Of a stretch of 64,000 nt of DNA, positions 46,937 to 55,427 are shown piece by piece. The DNA is from Micrococcales bacterium. Lineage in GTDB: Bacteria > Actinomycetota > Actinomycetes > Actinomycetales > Microbacteriaceae. The notes below the pieces were generated by a model. The model did no database searches and was not told the origin of the DNA. It was given only the letters and a program-made list of their open reading frames with translations. Where the stretch lies: contig JAFKIY010000002.1 in NCBI GenBank assembly GCA_017306245.1, positions 451,264-515,263 on the forward strand, written 5' to 3'. Position 1 is the stretch's first letter, and every line of letters begins with the position of its first letter. Both the position numbers and the translations under genes were made by a program.

Positions 46937-47530
46937 ATGCGATGGAACAACCTGTTCGACGACCTCGAAAGTCAGCTCGAGCAGGAACTCGGCGCCGAGG
47001 AAGTGGACCTCCGCGTCGAAGAAGAGCGACTCCGTCTCGGCCGCCTCGGCGTCCGCGACCGGCTGATGAGCGTCCACGAAGCATCCGGCGGCCGGGACTA
47101 CACCATGCGGTTCGAGGTCGGTGGAGACACCCTGCGGATCCGCCCCACCGGCTTCGGGCGGGACTGGCTGTCCGGAACCGTCGTCGACGAATCCTCCCGG
47201 CGGGCGCAAGTCATCATTCCGCTGCGATCCATCGGAAGCATCATCCTCGACCGCGACCAGTTGACGGAGAGTCTCACCCCGTTGCCCCAGATGCCTGCCG
47301 GCCGGCTCGCCGATCGCCTCGGCATCACGTTCGTGCTACGCGACTTCGGGCGCCGGCGTTGCGCCGTCGACCTGGTGACCGCGCTCGGCACCGTGCACGG
47401 CACAATCGATCGCGTCGGACGCGACCACTGCGACATCGCCGTTCACGACCCGGGAACACCCCGGCGGGACAGCGCGGTAACCCAGTACCGGATCGTCCCG
47501 ATCGATCAGCTTCTGCTCGTCCGGTTGTGA
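46937..47530 (+). CDS. conserved hypothetical protein
   Basis: The 197-residue protein begins with a charged helix (MRWNNLFDDLESQLEQELGAEEVDLRVEEERLRLGR). It continues in a beta-rich domain (DYTMRFEVGGDTLRIRPTGFGRDWLSGTVVD, then GTVHGTIDRVGRDHCDIAVHD) that resembles small SH3-like or Sm-like barrels but shows no recognisable family motif. It overlaps the convergent HTH gene by 25 bases. A DnaA-box-like motif sits in its promoter region. Function is unknown. Confidence 0.72.
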   Translation: MRWNNLFDDLESQLEQELGAEEVDLRVEEERLRLGRLGVRDRLMSVHEASGGRDYTMRFEVGGDTLRIRPTGFGRDWLSGTVVDESSRRAQVIIPLRSIGSIILDRDQLTESLTPLPQMPAGRLADRLGITFVLRDFGRRRCAVDLVTALGTVHGTIDRVGRDHCDIAVHDPGTPRRDSAVTQYRIVPIDQLLLVRL

Positions 47531-47799
47531 TCCTCGGCGAGACTGAAATCCGCGATATTCGCCAGATCGGACTGGTTCCACAGGCTCGCCCTGCGCGACT
47601 CCTCATACTTCGCATCGATATACGACTCCAGCACATCCCGTTCGATGCGCCACTGGCCCCGGCCGCCAATCCGGATCGCCGGGAGCTCGCCGGAGCGAAC
47701 GAGAGTGTACGCCTGCGAAACGGACACGTTCAGCACTTCCGCAATGTCGGTGATCGTGAGAAACCGGGCGAACGAGGGGCGAGGGCTGATCTGGTCCAT
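47506..47799 (-). CDS. small helix-turn-helix (excisionase/BldC-like) DNA-binding protein
   Basis: This roughly 97-residue protein has a MerR-like HTH: LTITDIAEVLNVSVSQAYTLVRSGELPAIRIGGRGQWRIERDVLESYI, then a polar tail (YEESRRASLWNQSDLANIADFSLAEDHNRTSRS). ATG 47799 follows an AATAAT box by 6 bases; the frame is open to 48066. It is divergent from the SAF gene and has a DnaA-box-like motif in between. This HTH, a SAF-domain protein and a CpaE-like ATPase occur together here, so it may regulate them. Confidence 0.82.
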   Translation of the reverse strand: MDQISPRPSFARFLTITDIAEVLNVSVSQAYTLVRSGELPAIRIGGRGQWRIERDVLESYIDAKYEESRRASLWNQSDLANIADFSLAEDHNRTSRS

Positions 47800-47838
47800 G
47801 CCTCGATTATTGATCGGATGCCCGAACGCCAACCGGGG

Positions 47839-47854
47839 TGTGGATAACTTTCGA
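47839..47854 (+). promoter_or_regulatory. DnaA-box-like motif, copy 2
   Basis: TGTGGATAACTTTCGA is nearly identical to the copy at 46889, one base shorter. It lies between the divergent HTH and SAF genes, 40-55 bases upstream of the HTH start and 70-85 bases upstream of ATG 47924. Confidence 0.5.
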
Positions 47855-47923
47855 AGCCTTTCGCGCCATCCCACCACGATGGTGTCCAGGCGAAACCAGC
47901 GGTACAGCATCCGGGAGGTCCTC

Positions 47924-48583
47924 ATGGTCGGTGGCCGCGCAGGCACGGGCGCAGGCGGAGGCAACGAGCGCTCCCCACGACGGGTCTGGTTCGACCCGCG
48001 CCTGATCATCGGCATCGGTCTCGTCGTCGCTTCGGTCGTCGGAGTGTACGGGGTCGTGCAGGCCACGGATCGCTCCGTCCCGGTGTACGCGACGATCGGC
48101 GCGCTCTCCCCGGGCGACCGGGTTTACGTGGGGGATCTCGAGGTCGCGACCGTGCGCCTCGGCAGTGCCGAGGATCGCTACATCGGCAAAGGGGACGTGC
48201 CGAGCGAGGGCCTTCTCGTTACGCGCGCGGTCTCTGCGGGCGAACTCCTTCCGGCCTCCGCAGTCGGATCGGCCGCGAGTGTGCGGGTGGCCTCGGTCGT
48301 GGTCACGGTCAGCGGGCAATTGTCCCAGTCCATCGCACCCGGTGTCGTCGTTGATGTCTGGTCTGCCGCGCAGGCCGAGGATCGCCGATTCGGCCCGCCG
48401 TCCGTGCTCGTCGGGTCGGCGACGGTGGTGCGGGTGCTGGAATCCAGCGGCCTCATCGCCGACCACCGCGGCGGGGGAGTCGAAATCCTGGTGCCCAAGG
48501 ATCGGATCGCGCGCGTGCTGGAAGCCGTCGCCGACGGCGACGCGATCTCGATGGTGCCGGTGAGCATCCCGGTGAGGCGATAG
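47924..48583 (+). CDS. SAF-domain membrane protein (CpaB-like)
   Basis: This 219-residue protein has a glycine-rich N-terminus, one membrane helix (about residues 26-46) and a SAF/CpaB-like extracytoplasmic domain: VPVYATIGALSPGDRVYVGDLEVATVRLG, then GLLVTRAVSAGELLPASAV. SAF domains in CpaB support Flp pilus assembly. ATG 47924 has GGGAGG upstream. The CpaE-like gene begins two bases after its stop, but no pilin, TadA or TadB gene is in the window. Confidence 0.8.
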   Translation: MVGGRAGTGAGGGNERSPRRVWFDPRLIIGIGLVVASVVGVYGVVQATDRSVPVYATIGALSPGDRVYVGDLEVATVRLGSAEDRYIGKGDVPSEGLLVTRAVSAGELLPASAVGSAASVRVASVVVTVSGQLSQSIAPGVVVDVWSAAQAEDRRFGPPSVLVGSATVVRVLESSGLIADHRGGGVEILVPKDRIARVLEAVADGDAISMVPVSIPVRR

Positions 48584-48585
48584 CC

Positions 48586-49836
48586 GTGAAGTCCGTGGCG
48601 CTCCGGCTTCCGCACCCGCTCGACGAGCGCGTGTGCGTCGACCTGAAACGGCACGGCTTCCACGGCACGATTCTGAAAGGCGCGACCGAACGCCTTGTCG
48701 AAGGTCTCGCCCAGAGCGGATTCGACGCGGTGATCTGCGGGGCGGGCCAGAATTACCTGTCGTCGGACATGCTGGAAACCTGCGACAGCGCGGGCATCAA
48801 GGTCATCGCCCTGGCGTCGAATGATTCCGAACGTCGGCACGCTGCCAACCTCGGACTCTACGAAGTCATCGACGCCGCAGCGCCCTGGCCGCACATCGAA
48901 CAACTGCTCACGGCGGGGCCCGCACTGCTGCGCGACGGGAACGACGCTCCGCGGATTCCAGGCGAACCGCGGGGCGAGGTCATCGCCGTCTGGGGTCCGG
49001 CCGGCGCGCCCGGGCGCACAACCCTCGCCATTGCCATCGCCGCTGAGCTGGCCGCCGAAGGTCATTCTGTCGCCCTCGCCGATGCCGACACGCACAGCGG
49101 TTCGGTCGCGCCGACCCTCGGCCTGCTCGATGAGGCTCCAGGATTTGCGGCGGCCTGCCGGCTCGCCGGATCCGGCAGCCTGACCACGGCCGAACTGGAG
49201 CGGATCAGCGAACGCTACCAGTCCCCGCACGGGAGCTTCTGGGTGCTGACCGGGATCGGCCGACCGCATCGCTGGCCCGAACTGTCCGGCGAGCGGGTCA
49301 TCGCCACGATCGCGGCGTGCCGCGAATGGGTCGACTACACCGTGATCGACACCGGATTCTGCCTCGAGAACGACGACGAAATCTCCAGCGACCTGTTCGC
49401 GCCGCGTCGAAACGCCGCCACCATCTCCGCGCTTCGGGAGGCAGACCGGGTGGTCGCGGTCGGCTCAGGCGACCCCGTCGGCTTGTCCCGATTCCTGCGC
49501 GCCCACGTCGACCTGCTGGAGATCATCGACGCCGACCGCGTCCTCACTGTCATCAACCGCATCCGCAGCAGCGTGATCGGGGCGAACCCCGCCGCGCAGG
49601 TCGAGCAGACGCTTCGCCGGTTCGGCGGCATCGAGTCGCCCGTTCTGATTCCGCACGACCAGGCGGCGCTCGACGCCGCCATTCTGGCCGGGAGAACGCT
49701 GCGGGATGTCGCGGGGAAATCCGCCCCGCGCGTTGCCGTGGGCAAGCTCGTCGCGTCGCACATCCTGCCCCGACCGGCGCCGGCGCCACGTCGCCGCGCG
49801 AAATGGAAACGGCGCGAACCCGCACCCACGCCCTAG
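48586..49836 (+). CDS. CpaE/TadZ-like ParA-family ATPase
   Basis: This 416-residue protein has an N-terminal receiver-like region (residues 1 to about 125, no conserved phospho-acceptor obvious), a deviant P-loop WGPAGAPGRTTLA near residues 135-147 (R in place of the usual K), SVALADADTHSGS and a C-terminal basic tail (RRRAKWKRREP). CpaE/TadZ proteins place pilus machinery at the cell pole; ParA-like proteins also segregate DNA. GTG 48586 follows the SAF gene stop by two bases. Its partners are not evident. Confidence 0.8.
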   Translation: MKSVALRLPHPLDERVCVDLKRHGFHGTILKGATERLVEGLAQSGFDAVICGAGQNYLSSDMLETCDSAGIKVIALASNDSERRHAANLGLYEVIDAAAPWPHIEQLLTAGPALLRDGNDAPRIPGEPRGEVIAVWGPAGAPGRTTLAIAIAAELAAEGHSVALADADTHSGSVAPTLGLLDEAPGFAAACRLAGSGSLTTAELERISERYQSPHGSFWVLTGIGRPHRWPELSGERVIATIAACREWVDYTVIDTGFCLENDDEISSDLFAPRRNAATISALREADRVVAVGSGDPVGLSRFLRAHVDLLEIIDADRVLTVINRIRSSVIGANPAAQVEQTLRRFGGIESPVLIPHDQAALDAAILAGRTLRDVAGKSAPRVAVGKLVASHILPRPAPAPRRRAKWKRREPAPTP

Positions 49837-49860
49837 CGTTCGGGCGGCAGCGGCGCGCGA

Positions 49861-51525
49861 TCAGTCCTCGAGCCGGATGACCTCCGCCGTGCCCTTCGCG
49901 CCGGCCACGAGCAGCACAGTGCTCGCCTCCACGCCGTCGAGCGCTGCCACGAGCGCCGCAGCATCCGGCTCATCGGCTACGGCATCCGCCCGACGCCACA
50001 CCGTGACGCGGGCCCCCGTCGCCTCCCGGATCGCCTCCACGAGCGCTTCGGTGGGCCCACCGGATTCGGCCGACGTCACGAGCGTCACCCGGCCGATCGT
50101 GCGCGGGGCCTCGTGCGCCACGGATGCCGCACGGTCGTGGCGCCACAGCGAAAAATGGTAGGCCGCAACCAGCACGGTCGCCGCGAGCAGGCCGAGCGCG
50201 GCGCGGATGCGCTCCACGAGGCTCTCGCCCGACGCCCCGTCGAGAGCGAACGAGAACAACTGGTATCCGATCACGAGCAGCGTGATGAGCGCGACAAGGG
50301 CGCTCACCCCGAAAATGACGACCAGGTAGATTCGGCGACCTGGGGTCGCGACGCGAGCGGCGGACGTCGCACGACCCGGCCGCCACGACGACCACCACAG
50401 CGCGCCGCCCACCACGAGCGCGCTGATGCCGCCGAGCAGAAGATTGCGCACGGTGGAGCCGACAATCGGGGATGCGATCGTCGCCAGAAGCGCATTGACC
50501 GTGACGCCGACCCCCGTCGCGGCGACCGCGAGCGCCACACCGGAGGTCACAAGCCGCACCGCTTTGCCGATCACGACAGGATGCCCGGCGACCACCCGCA
50601 GGTGGTACACGAGTACGAGCGCGCCGAACACGGCGGACGCGATCGAGACGCCGAGCGGGTCGAGGGTGACGGTGAGCGGATCCTCGGACAGCGTCAGCAG
50701 CTGAAGCACGACGGACACCGTGAGCGTCACCCCGAACGCGAACAGCGCAAACGAGGCGAACCCCGCGATGAACACGAGCAGCACGTTCGCAAAGCCCGTG
50801 GACTGCCTCCGCACCCCCGCGCGGAACCAGTGCCACCACCAGATCAGCGCGCCGCCGACCGCCCAGATCAACGACTGCACCACCGGCTGCCAGGCCGGAC
50901 CGGAAGCCACCACCGTGCCGAACGTGTCGAGTGCGGAATCGATGAGGCTCGACAGGGCGAACACGAGACCGCCCGTCGCGAACGTCAACCCGACGAGGGA
51001 CGCGATCGCCGGGGCGACGCCGACCAGCCGGGTGGGGCCCTTCGCGGGATGCCGCCACATCCAGTAGTGCCACAGCCACACGAGCCCCCACACGATCGCG
51101 ACCGCAAGCCCGGATGCGTGCGCCTCACCGACGACGAGGCTCGCGCCCCACGCGAACAGCGCGATCGACGACGTGAGCAGCGCGATCGTCGACATGACGA
51201 CGAGGTACAGGGGCCACGCCACGGAGGCGCGGTCGCGGTTAATGGCGGACTCCCGCCAGGTGAGCCACCACAGGAGCGCAGCGAGAGGCCCGGCGATGAG
51301 GGAGAACGCGAGGGACTGGGCAAGACCGCCGGTATCGGAAGACGCCAGCACGTTGCCGGCATCCAGCCCCCGCTCGAGCAGGCCGCTCAGGCCGATCGCC
51401 GCGATGACCACCATGGCCAGCAAGAGCAGGTAGGTGATGACCCGCCGCACCGTCTGGACGCCGCCCACGGCAGGCTGCTGCGAACGCGGCGGTGCACTCG
51501 ATGGCGTTGCCGCAGGTGCGCTCAC
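49861..51525 (-). CDS. DUF5671-type multi-pass membrane protein
   Basis: About 554 residues form a dozen or more membrane helices arranged in internally similar blocks: for example, WWLTWRESAINRDRASVAWPLYLVVMS, WWWHWFRAG and AYHFSLWRHDR are repeated W-x-x-W/R patterns between helix groups. The C-terminal 80 residues are a soluble alpha/beta domain. GTG 51525 overlaps the stop of the upstream gene (GTGA). The family name is a judgement from memory; function is unknown. Confidence 0.65.
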   Translation of the reverse strand: MSAPAATPSSAPPRSQQPAVGGVQTVRRVITYLLLLAMVVIAAIGLSGLLERGLDAGNVLASSDTGGLAQSLAFSLIAGPLAALLWWLTWRESAINRDRASVAWPLYLVVMSTIALLTSSIALFAWGASLVVGEAHASGLAVAIVWGLVWLWHYWMWRHPAKGPTRLVGVAPAIASLVGLTFATGGLVFALSSLIDSALDTFGTVVASGPAWQPVVQSLIWAVGGALIWWWHWFRAGVRRQSTGFANVLLVFIAGFASFALFAFGVTLTVSVVLQLLTLSEDPLTVTLDPLGVSIASAVFGALVLVYHLRVVAGHPVVIGKAVRLVTSGVALAVAATGVGVTVNALLATIASPIVGSTVRNLLLGGISALVVGGALWWSSWRPGRATSAARVATPGRRIYLVVIFGVSALVALITLLVIGYQLFSFALDGASGESLVERIRAALGLLAATVLVAAYHFSLWRHDRAASVAHEAPRTIGRVTLVTSAESGGPTEALVEAIREATGARVTVWRRADAVADEPDAAALVAALDGVEASTVLLVAGAKGTAEVIRLED

Positions 51526-51986
51526 TCGTTGCCTCCCTGGTTGTAGCAGATCGTGAACTCCCACGGCGCGGAATCGATCCGCCACGAACCACCCTCCGAG
51601 ACGAGGGTGAACCTGCCCTCGGACTGGTATTCGGAGCCGCCGAACGGGCCGCCGCCCGAGTTGCTGGAAATCGAGACCTGAACCACAGCATTGTGTCCCG
51701 TCACCGTCGTCGAGACAAGCGTCACCCGCTGGCTCGTCGTCGGGTAGGGGTCGGCCCGGTCGCATTTTTCGCGAACAGTGGCGGTCAGCAAATCCATGGC
51801 GGTCGCGCGATCGCCGGCGATCACCGCCTGCGAGTACGACTGCACCACGCCCTGCGGGGTCGAGGGATCGAGGGCGGCAGGCGCACCGCGCGTGAAGACG
51901 ACGATGAGCGCCAAAACCACCACCGCGGCGATCACGGAAACGATGACGAGGAGAGTCCGATCAGGCTTGCCAGTGGGCGTCTGCAT
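51522..51986 (-). CDS. small membrane-anchored NTF2-like protein
   Basis: This 154-residue protein has one N-terminal helix (residues about 12-31) and an extracytoplasmic domain (TPQGVVQSYSQAVIAGDRATAMDLL, SSNSGGGPFGGSEYQSEGRFTLVSEGGSWRIDSAPW) with the layout of NTF2-like or DUF4878-like folds. It begins 40 bases from the divergent pdtaS start, with a CATGCT box 6 bases before ATG 51986. It is coupled to the next membrane-protein gene by a GTGA overlap. Confidence 0.7.
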   Translation of the reverse strand: MQTPTGKPDRTLLVIVSVIAAVVVLALIVVFTRGAPAALDPSTPQGVVQSYSQAVIAGDRATAMDLLTATVREKCDRADPYPTTSQRVTLVSTTVTGHNAVVQVSISSNSGGGPFGGSEYQSEGRFTLVSEGGSWRIDSAPWEFTICYNQGGNE

Positions 51987-52026
51987 GACACCAGCATGGG
52001 GTATGCCGGGCGTTTAGGCTAGTGGC
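51987..52026. promoter_or_regulatory. 40-bp divergent leaderless promoter region
   Basis: TAGGCT (52015-52020) ends 6 bases before GTG 52027 of pdtaS; CATGCT on the other strand (51998-51993) ends 6 bases before ATG 51986. Two leaderless promoters therefore share 40 bases. Confidence 0.6.
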
Positions 52027-53565
52027 GTGTCGACACTCTCCGATCTGGTCCTCGTGCACGGTCGCGCGAGCGAGGAGGACATCGACTGGCTCCACCTCCT
52101 GGTGAGTGAACTGCAGCTCCTGGCGGATCTCGCGTTCGCCGACATCGTGTTGTGGGTTCCGACCGTCGAAGGCGGGTTCGTCGCCGTCGGCCTGTCGCGC
52201 CCCTCCTCCTCCGCAACCCTCTTCTATCGCGACTTCGTGGGGCAGGAAATCAAACCGGAGTGGATCGGACTCGTCTCCGAAGCGTTCACCTCGGCGAAGA
52301 TCACCGACTCGTCCGCGCCGGACTGGTACGAGGAAACACCGACCAGGGTGCGCGCCGTTCCGGTCATGCGGAAACTCATTTCCGGGTCCCCCGAGGTCAC
52401 CGAGCAACCCATCGCCGTTCTTACCCGCCACACGAACCTGAGCGAAGCGAGAACGCCCAGCCGGCAGGAGCTCACGTTCAACGAGTGCGCGAACGAACTG
52501 TTCGCCATGGTGGCCACGGGCGACTTCCCCGACCTCGTCGCGCCGACCGGGCCGCGACGAGGCGCGCCGCGCGCATCCGACGGCCTGTTGAAGCTGGATG
52601 TGGACGGCACCGTGACGTTTGCGAGCCCGAACGGCTTATCCGCATTCAACCGGATGGGGTTCATCGGCGAACTGGAGGGGGAATCCCTCGCCGAAGTCAC
52701 CGCCGGCATGCTGGAGAATTCGGCCGCCGTCGACGAGTCGTTGCCGCTCGTGGTCACCGGCCGAGCGCCGTGGCGCACCGACATCGAGGCGCGAGGGGTT
52801 TCCATCACGCTGCGCGCCATCCCGGTGCGGAAGAACGGGGAACGCGTCGGCGCGATTGTGCTGTGCCGCGACGTGACCGAACTGCGCCACCAGGAGCAGG
52901 AACTCCTGACGAAGGATGCGACGATCCGCGAAATCCACCACCGGGTCAAAAACAATCTGCAAACGGTCGCGTCGCTCCTGCGCATCCAGGCTCGGCGCTC
53001 CCACTCCGAGGATGCCCGCGACTCGCTCAACCACGCCATGCGCAGGGTCGGCGCGATCGCGGTCGTGCACGACACGCTGAGCGAGGGCCTCAGCCAGAGC
53101 GTGGACTTCGACGCGGTGTTCGATCGCGTGCTGCTCCTCATCGCCGAGGTCGCCTCATCGAACCAGGCGCGGGTGCATCCGACGTTCTCGGGGAGCTTCG
53201 GCGAACTGCCGAGCGCCTACGCGACACCACTCGCGCTCGCACTCACCGAGCTCGTCACGAACGCGGTCGAGCACGGGCTTGCGGGCCGCGACGGCAAAGT
53301 GGAGATCATTGCGAACCGAACGGATGACACGCTCAGCGTGCAGGTGCGCGACAACGGGGTGGGGCTCGGCGAGGGCAAGGTCGGCACAGGGCTCGGAACG
53401 CAGATCGTCCGCACGCTCATCCAGGGCGAGCTGGGCGGAACCATCGACTGGCACACCATCATGGGCAGCGGCACAGAGGTGACGATCGAAATTCCGATGA
53501 CCTGGTTGACGAAATCGCAGGATGCGAAACGGTCCGGCCACCGGGTGCCGCCGAAAGCGATCTGA
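52027..53565 (+). CDS. pdtaS: PdtaS-type sensor histidine kinase
   Basis: This 512-residue kinase has an N-terminal GAF-like region (about 1-170), a PAS domain (about 185-290), then a HisKA_2 box REIHHRVKNNLQT with H304, and an HWE/HATPase domain ending GLGTQIVRTLI. The arrangement and the WhiB1-type gene next door match PdtaS of M. tuberculosis (Rv3220c, beside whiB1). PdtaS acts with the antiterminator PdtaR, which is not in the window. GTG 52027 is a leaderless start. Confidence 0.9.
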   Translation: MSTLSDLVLVHGRASEEDIDWLHLLVSELQLLADLAFADIVLWVPTVEGGFVAVGLSRPSSSATLFYRDFVGQEIKPEWIGLVSEAFTSAKITDSSAPDWYEETPTRVRAVPVMRKLISGSPEVTEQPIAVLTRHTNLSEARTPSRQELTFNECANELFAMVATGDFPDLVAPTGPRRGAPRASDGLLKLDVDGTVTFASPNGLSAFNRMGFIGELEGESLAEVTAGMLENSAAVDESLPLVVTGRAPWRTDIEARGVSITLRAIPVRKNGERVGAIVLCRDVTELRHQEQELLTKDATIREIHHRVKNNLQTVASLLRIQARRSHSEDARDSLNHAMRRVGAIAVVHDTLSEGLSQSVDFDAVFDRVLLLIAEVASSNQARVHPTFSGSFGELPSAYATPLALALTELVTNAVEHGLAGRDGKVEIIANRTDDTLSVQVRDNGVGLGEGKVGTGLGTQIVRTLIQGELGGTIDWHTIMGSGTEVTIEIPMTWLTKSQDAKRSGHRVPPKAI

Positions 53566-53588
53566 TTCGGCGGGCTAACCGGTGACGG

Positions 53589-53837
53589 TCAGGAGGCGCG
53601 GCGCGCGCGGGCGGCGCGGCGCTTGAGAGCGCGGCGCTCGTCCTCGCTCAGACCGCCCCAGACGCCGGAATCCTGGTTCGTGTCGAGCGCGTACTGGAGG
53701 CACATTTCGCTCACCGTGCAGCGGCCGCAGACGGCCTTGGCCTTTTCGATCTGGTCAACGGCAGGGCCGGTGTTGCCAACGGGGAAGAAAAGTTCGGGGT
53801 CTGCGGTGAGGCAAGCGGCCTTGTCGCGCCAATCCAT
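53589..53837 (-). CDS. whiB1: WhiB1-type iron-sulfur transcription factor
   Basis: This 82-residue protein has cluster cysteines C9, C37, C40 and C46, at the same positions as M. tuberculosis WhiB1, then GVWGG (residues 58-62) and a basic tail (RRALKRRAARARR). WhiB1 binds the primary sigma factor and responds to nitric oxide. ATG 53837 has AGGAG 10 bases upstream; the chance frame continues to 54020. The divergent gap up to 54006 probably contains its promoter, at an untranslated leader of uncertain length. Confidence 0.93.
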   Translation of the reverse strand: MDWRDKAACLTADPELFFPVGNTGPAVDQIEKAKAVCGRCTVSEMCLQYALDTNQDSGVWGGLSEDERRALKRRAARARRAS

Positions 53838-54006
53838 ATTATTTGTGCTCCTTAAAGTGAACGCGTGAGTGCACAGTTGCAGGACTCGGGATTCGAGTGA
53901 GAACGATGCTTGGGGAGATGCCCACGCCACTGTGAGCGGCAAATCAACCTCAACTAGACTCTCATACCGGTTGGGGCAAATCAATAGGTTTGGTTGGGAT
54001 ATCTCT

Positions 54007-54423
54007 GTGAGTAACGACAAGAACGATGAGCTATACAGTGCTGCTCGTCGACCCCGCCTTCTTGTTGCTCTCGCCGTCGTCCTGTTCCTGGAGGCAGCAT
54101 TTCTCGCCGTTGTTGCCGGATTGCTCGTGTACGACCTTGTCGCCGAGGTGCCGACGTCCTACGCGAGCGCCGTCGGCATCCTGATCCTCGTGGTCATCGC
54201 CGCCGTGTGGCTCGTGTTCGTCGGGATCGGGGCGCTGAACGCCAGACCGTGGGTGCGCGCGGCCGCGCTCACCTGGCAGGTGCTTCAGCTCGCGATCGCG
54301 ATCGGGAGCTTCCAGGGCGCGTTCGCGCGCGAGGACATCGCGTGGTTCCTGCTCGTTCCCGCCGTCGTGGTGATCGCGCTGCTGTTCACGCGGTCGGTGA
54401 TGGCGGCGACGCGACGGGTGTAG
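54007..54423 (+). CDS. conserved actinobacterial membrane protein
   Basis: This 138-residue protein has four predicted membrane segments (about 20-43, 56-78, 84-106, 114-132) with RPRLLVALAVVLFLEAAFLAVVAGLLVYDL and a central ARPWVRAAALTWQVLQLA. GTG 54007 is used because the frame continues upstream without conserved sequence; a TAGGTT box (53985-53990) lies 16 bases before it. Similar small proteins are common in actinobacteria and have no known function. Confidence 0.65.
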   Translation: MSNDKNDELYSAARRPRLLVALAVVLFLEAAFLAVVAGLLVYDLVAEVPTSYASAVGILILVVIAAVWLVFVGIGALNARPWVRAAALTWQVLQLAIAIGSFQGAFAREDIAWFLLVPAVVVIALLFTRSVMAATRRV

Positions 54424-54462
54424 TTCGCGCCGGGCCAACCCACCCGCATCCGCTTTCTACGT

Positions 54463-54539
54463 GTTGTGCAGGACATCCGCGCCACTGCACTAGGGCGCCT
54501 TGCGAAGATTGAGGATTTGCTGTCGATGTCCTGCACAAC
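54463..54539. repeat. 15-bp perfect inverted repeat around a 47-bp centre
   Basis: GTTGTGCAGGACATC (54463-54477) and its exact complement GATGTCCTGCACAAC (54525-54539) flank 47 bases with no gene. The length and symmetry are consistent with a short mobile-element remnant (MITE/REP-like) or with a long hairpin between the convergent membrane-protein and bcp genes. Confidence 0.55.
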
Positions 54540-54576
54540 AGGATGCCGAGAGCGACGCGTCGAGGTCCCGCAGTGG

Positions 54577-55056
54577 CTAACCGTCCAGGCCGAGCCGCTT
54601 CCGCAGCATGGCGACATGACCGGTCGCCTTCACGTTGTAGAGCGGGAGAACGACCTTGCCGGATTCGTCGAGGACGAACGTCGACCTCAGCGTGCCCGTG
54701 ACGGCTTTCCCGTAGAGCGACTTCTGGCCCCATGCGCCGTATGCGTTGTGGATGTCGAGGCTCGGGTCGCTGAGCAGCGGAAAGTTGAGGCGCTCGTCGG
54801 TCTTGAACTTCACGAGGGCGGGAAGCTCATCCTTGGAGATTCCGAGCACCTGGTATCCGGCCGCGGCCAGCGAGTTCAGGTTGTCGCGGAAGTCGCACGC
54901 CTCGGTCGTGCAGCCGGGGGTGGATGCCGCGGGGTAAAAGTAGACGATGACCTTCTTGCCCAGGAAGTCGGAGAGCGAGACCATCTTGCCGTCCTGATCG
55001 CTCAACGTGAAGGTTGGGGCGATGTCGCCCTCCCGGAGTGTTACGGCGTCGGTCAT
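54577..55056 (-). CDS. bcp: thioredoxin-dependent peroxiredoxin, Bcp/PrxQ family
   Basis: This 159-residue enzyme reduces peroxides. The peroxidatic cysteine is C49 in STPGCTTEACDFRD and the resolving C54 is five residues later, the atypical two-cysteine PrxQ pattern. The C-terminal part (GRFDVV-like TFVLDESGKVVL) is typical. ATG 55056 has AGGAGAC upstream. It is divergent from the tRNA-Lys gene. Confidence 0.95.
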   Translation of the reverse strand: MTDAVTLREGDIAPTFTLSDQDGKMVSLSDFLGKKVIVYFYPAASTPGCTTEACDFRDNLNSLAAAGYQVLGISKDELPALVKFKTDERLNFPLLSDPSLDIHNAYGAWGQKSLYGKAVTGTLRSTFVLDESGKVVLPLYNVKATGHVAMLRKRLGLDG

Positions 55057-55148
55057 GGTGTCTCCTTGTGCGCGACGGAGCCGAGTGTCGGGCCCCTGTC
55101 TCTCATGCTAATCTTGTTCGTCGGCCCGGGTTTAGCAACCGGGTCCGA

Positions 55149-55224
<76 letters not shown>

Positions 55225-55233
55225 GTCAATGGG

Positions 55234-55276
55234 CCTGAGCCCCGTAGTTACCTAACAACTACGGGGCTCAGGTGTT
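55234..55276 (+). terminator. strong intrinsic terminator after tRNA-Lys
   Basis: Perfect 16-base arms (CCTGAGCCCCGTAGTT at 55234-55249 and its complement at 55257-55272) with a 7-base loop are followed by TGTTTT. It ends tRNA-Lys transcription and would insulate the element from it. Confidence 0.85.
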
Positions 55277-55304
55277 TTCACATATACCCTCAGCGGCACT
55301 CAAG

Positions 55305-55326
55305 TCGTCAAAAACTCGTCAGAAAC
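55305..55326 (+). repeat. tandem 11-bp repeat, possible integrase arm sites
   Basis: TCGTCAAAAAC (55305-55315) is followed directly by TCGTCAGAAAC (55316-55326), 10 of 11 bases alike. Short direct repeats beside a tRNA attachment site are typical of arm-type sites of tyrosine recombinases or of excisionase sites. Confidence 0.5.
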
Positions 55327-55427
55327 CCTCGCAGGCGCACCCTTCTCGGGCTTCATCACCCGATTGTTTCGCAGGTGTACCCGTCCACTTCCGGGTGGTG
55401 CCGGGAGTCCGTTCCTACCTACGAGGT

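Noticed and set aside
46889..47854. Replication origin suggested by two DnaA boxes
   Set aside because: Only two boxes, about 950 bases apart, no AT-rich unwinding region and no dnaA, dnaN or recF genes nearby.
55272..55427. Longer start for the excisionase gene
   Set aside because: It would begin in the terminator hairpin and run through the direct-repeat region; ATG 55428 has a ribosome-binding site.
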